32,799 nt of DNA, from the NCBI GenBank assembly GCA_018334835.1, contig JAGXLF010000012.1, forward strand, positions 1 through 32,799, in the 5' to 3' direction. The first letter of the stretch is position 1, and every line of letters begins with the position of its first letter. Below the pieces are notes generated by a model. That model made no database searches. It was not told the DNA's origin and was given only the letters and a program-made list of their open reading frames with translations. This document shows positions 31,641 through 32,799 of the stretch, piece after piece. Both the position numbers and the translations under genes were made by a program. Source of the stretch: Thermoplasmatota archaeon (GTDB lineage Archaea; Thermoplasmatota; Thermoplasmata; Halarchaeoplasmatales; Halarchaeoplasmataceae).

Positions 31641-31802
31641 GGGGAACGAGTTCCCCTACGCCCTCGAAAGCTTCGCTTTACACGGAACAAGTTCCGTGAA
31701 TCGAAGGAAAATCCTAGATTTTCCTGTAGATTCTGCGGACTGCGCTAGCTCTTCGCTCCCAAGAGCCTGCTCGGGGAGGAAAGGTTTTACTTACGAGTAA
31801 GT
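31641..31802. repeat. Cluster of six closely spaced hairpins
   Basis: Inverted repeats: GGGGAAC/GTTCCCC (31641-31656); AAAGC/GCTTT (31667-31679); CACGGAAC/GTTCCGTG (31681-31698); AGGAAAATC/GATTTTCCT (31705-31725), enclosed by GAATC/GATTC out to 31733; GCTCTT/AAGAGC (31748-31766); and ACTTAC/GTAAGT (31789-31802). Three share a centre of the form AC-(G/A)A-GT. GC content is higher than in the surrounding intergenic DNA. The cluster could be a structured RNA, a REP-like repeat or a non-autonomous mobile element end. Confidence 0.65.
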
Positions 31803-31845
31803 CACTCCAAGATATGGTTGTGATAGGGCTTTAAAAAGCAAAAGT

Positions 31846-31884
31846 CTTAAATAAAATAGTCTATACTATTATAGTCATGACTAT
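31846..31884 (+). promoter_or_regulatory. Promoter and possible operator of the second ATPase gene
   Basis: CTTAAATAAAA (31846-31856) is the TATA box, centred 26 nt before the ATG at 31877. AATAGTC (31855-31861) and TATACTA (31862-31868) follow. The ATG sits in the centre of a perfect 14-bp palindrome, ATAGTCATGACTAT (31871-31884). The arrangement mirrors that of the first ATPase gene at 27101-27141. Confidence 0.55.
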
Positions 31885-32799
31885 GTTTATCGATCGAGAA
31901 GATGAAATTAAGAAGTTGGAGGAATGGGAAGGAGATGTTGCCCTCATATTCGGAAGAAGACGTGTAGGAAAAACTAGGTTGATAAAAGAATTCATAAAAA
32001 ATAAAAAAAGTCTCTATCTACTATGTGCAGATAAGGGAAGCGAATATAACCTAAAGAATTTTTCAAATATTATATCTGAAAGATACGGCATACCTGGCCT
32101 GCGATTTGAGAGTTTTAAAGAGATGTTTCAATTTTTAGCAGGTCAAGAAACGGAGTTCATATGTATAGATGAGTTTGGATATCTGGTTAAATCAGGAGTC
32201 GTTCCCGAATTTCAAGAGATAATTGACGAGATATTGGAACAGAGATTGATTTTGTGCGGTAGTAATGTATCTACTATGAAATCAAAGATCACCGGCTATG
32301 AAAGTCCCACATATGGAAGGATGGACTTGATAAAGAAGATAAATCCTTTGAAATTCAAAGATGTTCTTGAATGGTTTCCCGATATGGGTATGGAAGACGG
32401 AGTTATGCTTTACGGAGCTACAGGAGGTGTTCCTAGATACCTGGAGTTTTTCGATGGTAAGGACGCTGAAAAGGAGATAAGAGAAAAGATGTTCGATCCC
32501 GACCTCATGTTGTACAGAGATACGAAGCTCCTTCTTCAAGAAGAGATGCCAGAACCCACCAGGTACTATCTCATACTGGAGTCTATCGCATTGGGCAAAA
32601 ACTCGTTGACCGATATAGCTAACTACTCTAAGATCGATCGGAACCAGATACCATATTATCTGAACACTCTTAAAGATCTAGGTTTTGTAAAGCATGAAAA
32701 ACCCCTTCTGGCAAAAAAGAGAGGCGTTTACGGTATAACTGATAATTACATGAAATTTTGGTTCAGGTTCATATCTCCTTTCTATGAGGAGATCGACAG
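31877..32799 (+). CDS. Archaeal ATPase (ATPase_2 family), 3' truncated by window
   Basis: 307 residues are visible and the frame is open to the window edge. Walker A is GRRRVGKT (26-33) and Walker B is EFICIDEFGYL (about 94-104). LILCGSNVSTMKSK is the sensor strand. MDLIKKINPLKFKDVLEWF and YGATGGVPRYLEFFDG are hallmark lid motifs of this family. A winged-helix segment follows (LTDIANYSKIDRNQIPYYLN), and a C-terminal DUF234-type domain would be expected beyond the edge. It is a different subfamily member from the ATPase at 25886-27109 but shares its promoter design. An in-frame ATG at 31883 is an alternative start; the first fits the TATA spacing. Confidence 0.9.
   Translation, partial: MTMFIDREDEIKKLEEWEGDVALIFGRRRVGKTRLIKEFIKNKKSLYLLCADKGSEYNLKNFSNIISERYGIPGLRFESFKEMFQFLAGQETEFICIDEFGYLVKSGVVPEFQEIIDEILEQRLILCGSNVSTMKSKITGYESPTYGRMDLIKKINPLKFKDVLEWFPDMGMEDGVMLYGATGGVPRYLEFFDGKDAEKEIREKMFDPDLMLYRDTKLLLQEEMPEPTRYYLILESIALGKNSLTDIANYSKIDRNQIPYYLNTLKDLGFVKHEKPLLAKKRGVYGITDNYMKFWFRFISPFYEEID

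Larger units (their letters stand above)
31442..31876. other. 435-bp intergenic region with promoter elements and a hairpin cluster
   Basis: The left end holds the chemoreceptor promoter, 31641-31802 a dense set of hairpins, and the right end (31846-31884) the second ATPase promoter. I see no reading frame that looks coding. Confidence 0.6.

Noticed and set aside
31641-31802. Hairpin cluster as a tRNA or a CRISPR repeat array
   Set aside because: No cloverleaf, anticodon arm or T-loop, and the hairpins are different sequences rather than one repeated unit.

Overview
The window looks like chromosomal DNA from an archaeon, probably a euryarchaeote-type lineage that I cannot place more precisely. 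The evidence is a set of archaeal core genes (SRP54, PCNA, CDP-archaeol synthase CarS, type II GAPDH, translin-family protein, MJ1316/DUF504 protein) together with TATA boxes about 26 nt upstream of start codons, many of them apparently leaderless. Internal operon genes instead carry Shine-Dalgarno sequences of the GGAGGTGATC type. Many proteins are rich in Asp/Glu, which would fit a salt-adapted organism but does not prove it.

Layout. 1-440: 3' end of an IS200/IS605-type tnpB with its right-end hairpin, directly upstream of the glnA promoter. 486-5110: glutamine synthetase, a membrane protein of unknown function, an AhpD-like protein, a Cys/Met-metabolism PLP enzyme and a DUF998 membrane protein. 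5211-13093: housekeeping block with srp54, a PRC-barrel protein, purD-translin, an MJ1316-domain protein, a creatininase-family enzyme, carS-pyrE, a methyltransferase and PCNA. 13311-15004: NfeD-stomatin pair. 15119-17891: unknown gene, purB and type II GAPDH. 18038-20534: ABC exporter with two unknown small genes upstream. 20696-23545: sulfur-related cluster with a split YeeE/YedE transporter, a ZIP-like membrane protein and a rhodanese fused to an ABM-like domain. 23940-24806: EamA/DMT permease.

24871-32799 is the accessory part. It holds an intact uvsE, an archaeal ATPase (ATPase_2/DUF234), an AbiEi/AbiEii type IV toxin-antitoxin pair, and a decayed second copy of uvsE in the same orientation. 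The ATPase and AbiE genes are therefore bracketed by direct uvsE copies. Beyond lie a chemoreceptor with six exact 46-residue HAMP-like repeats, a 162-bp cluster of six hairpins, and a second archaeal ATPase that runs off the window. Both ATPase genes share an unusual operator-like arrangement between TATA box and start codon, and abiEi has three 8-bp tandem repeats beside its TATA box.

There are no rRNA or tRNA genes and no CRISPR array that I can recognise. The most interesting items are the uvsE-bracketed defence islet, the shared ATPase leader elements, the hairpin cluster, the poly-HAMP receptor, the rhodanese-ABM fusion with its transporter neighbours, and two TAG|ATG in-frame gene junctions.
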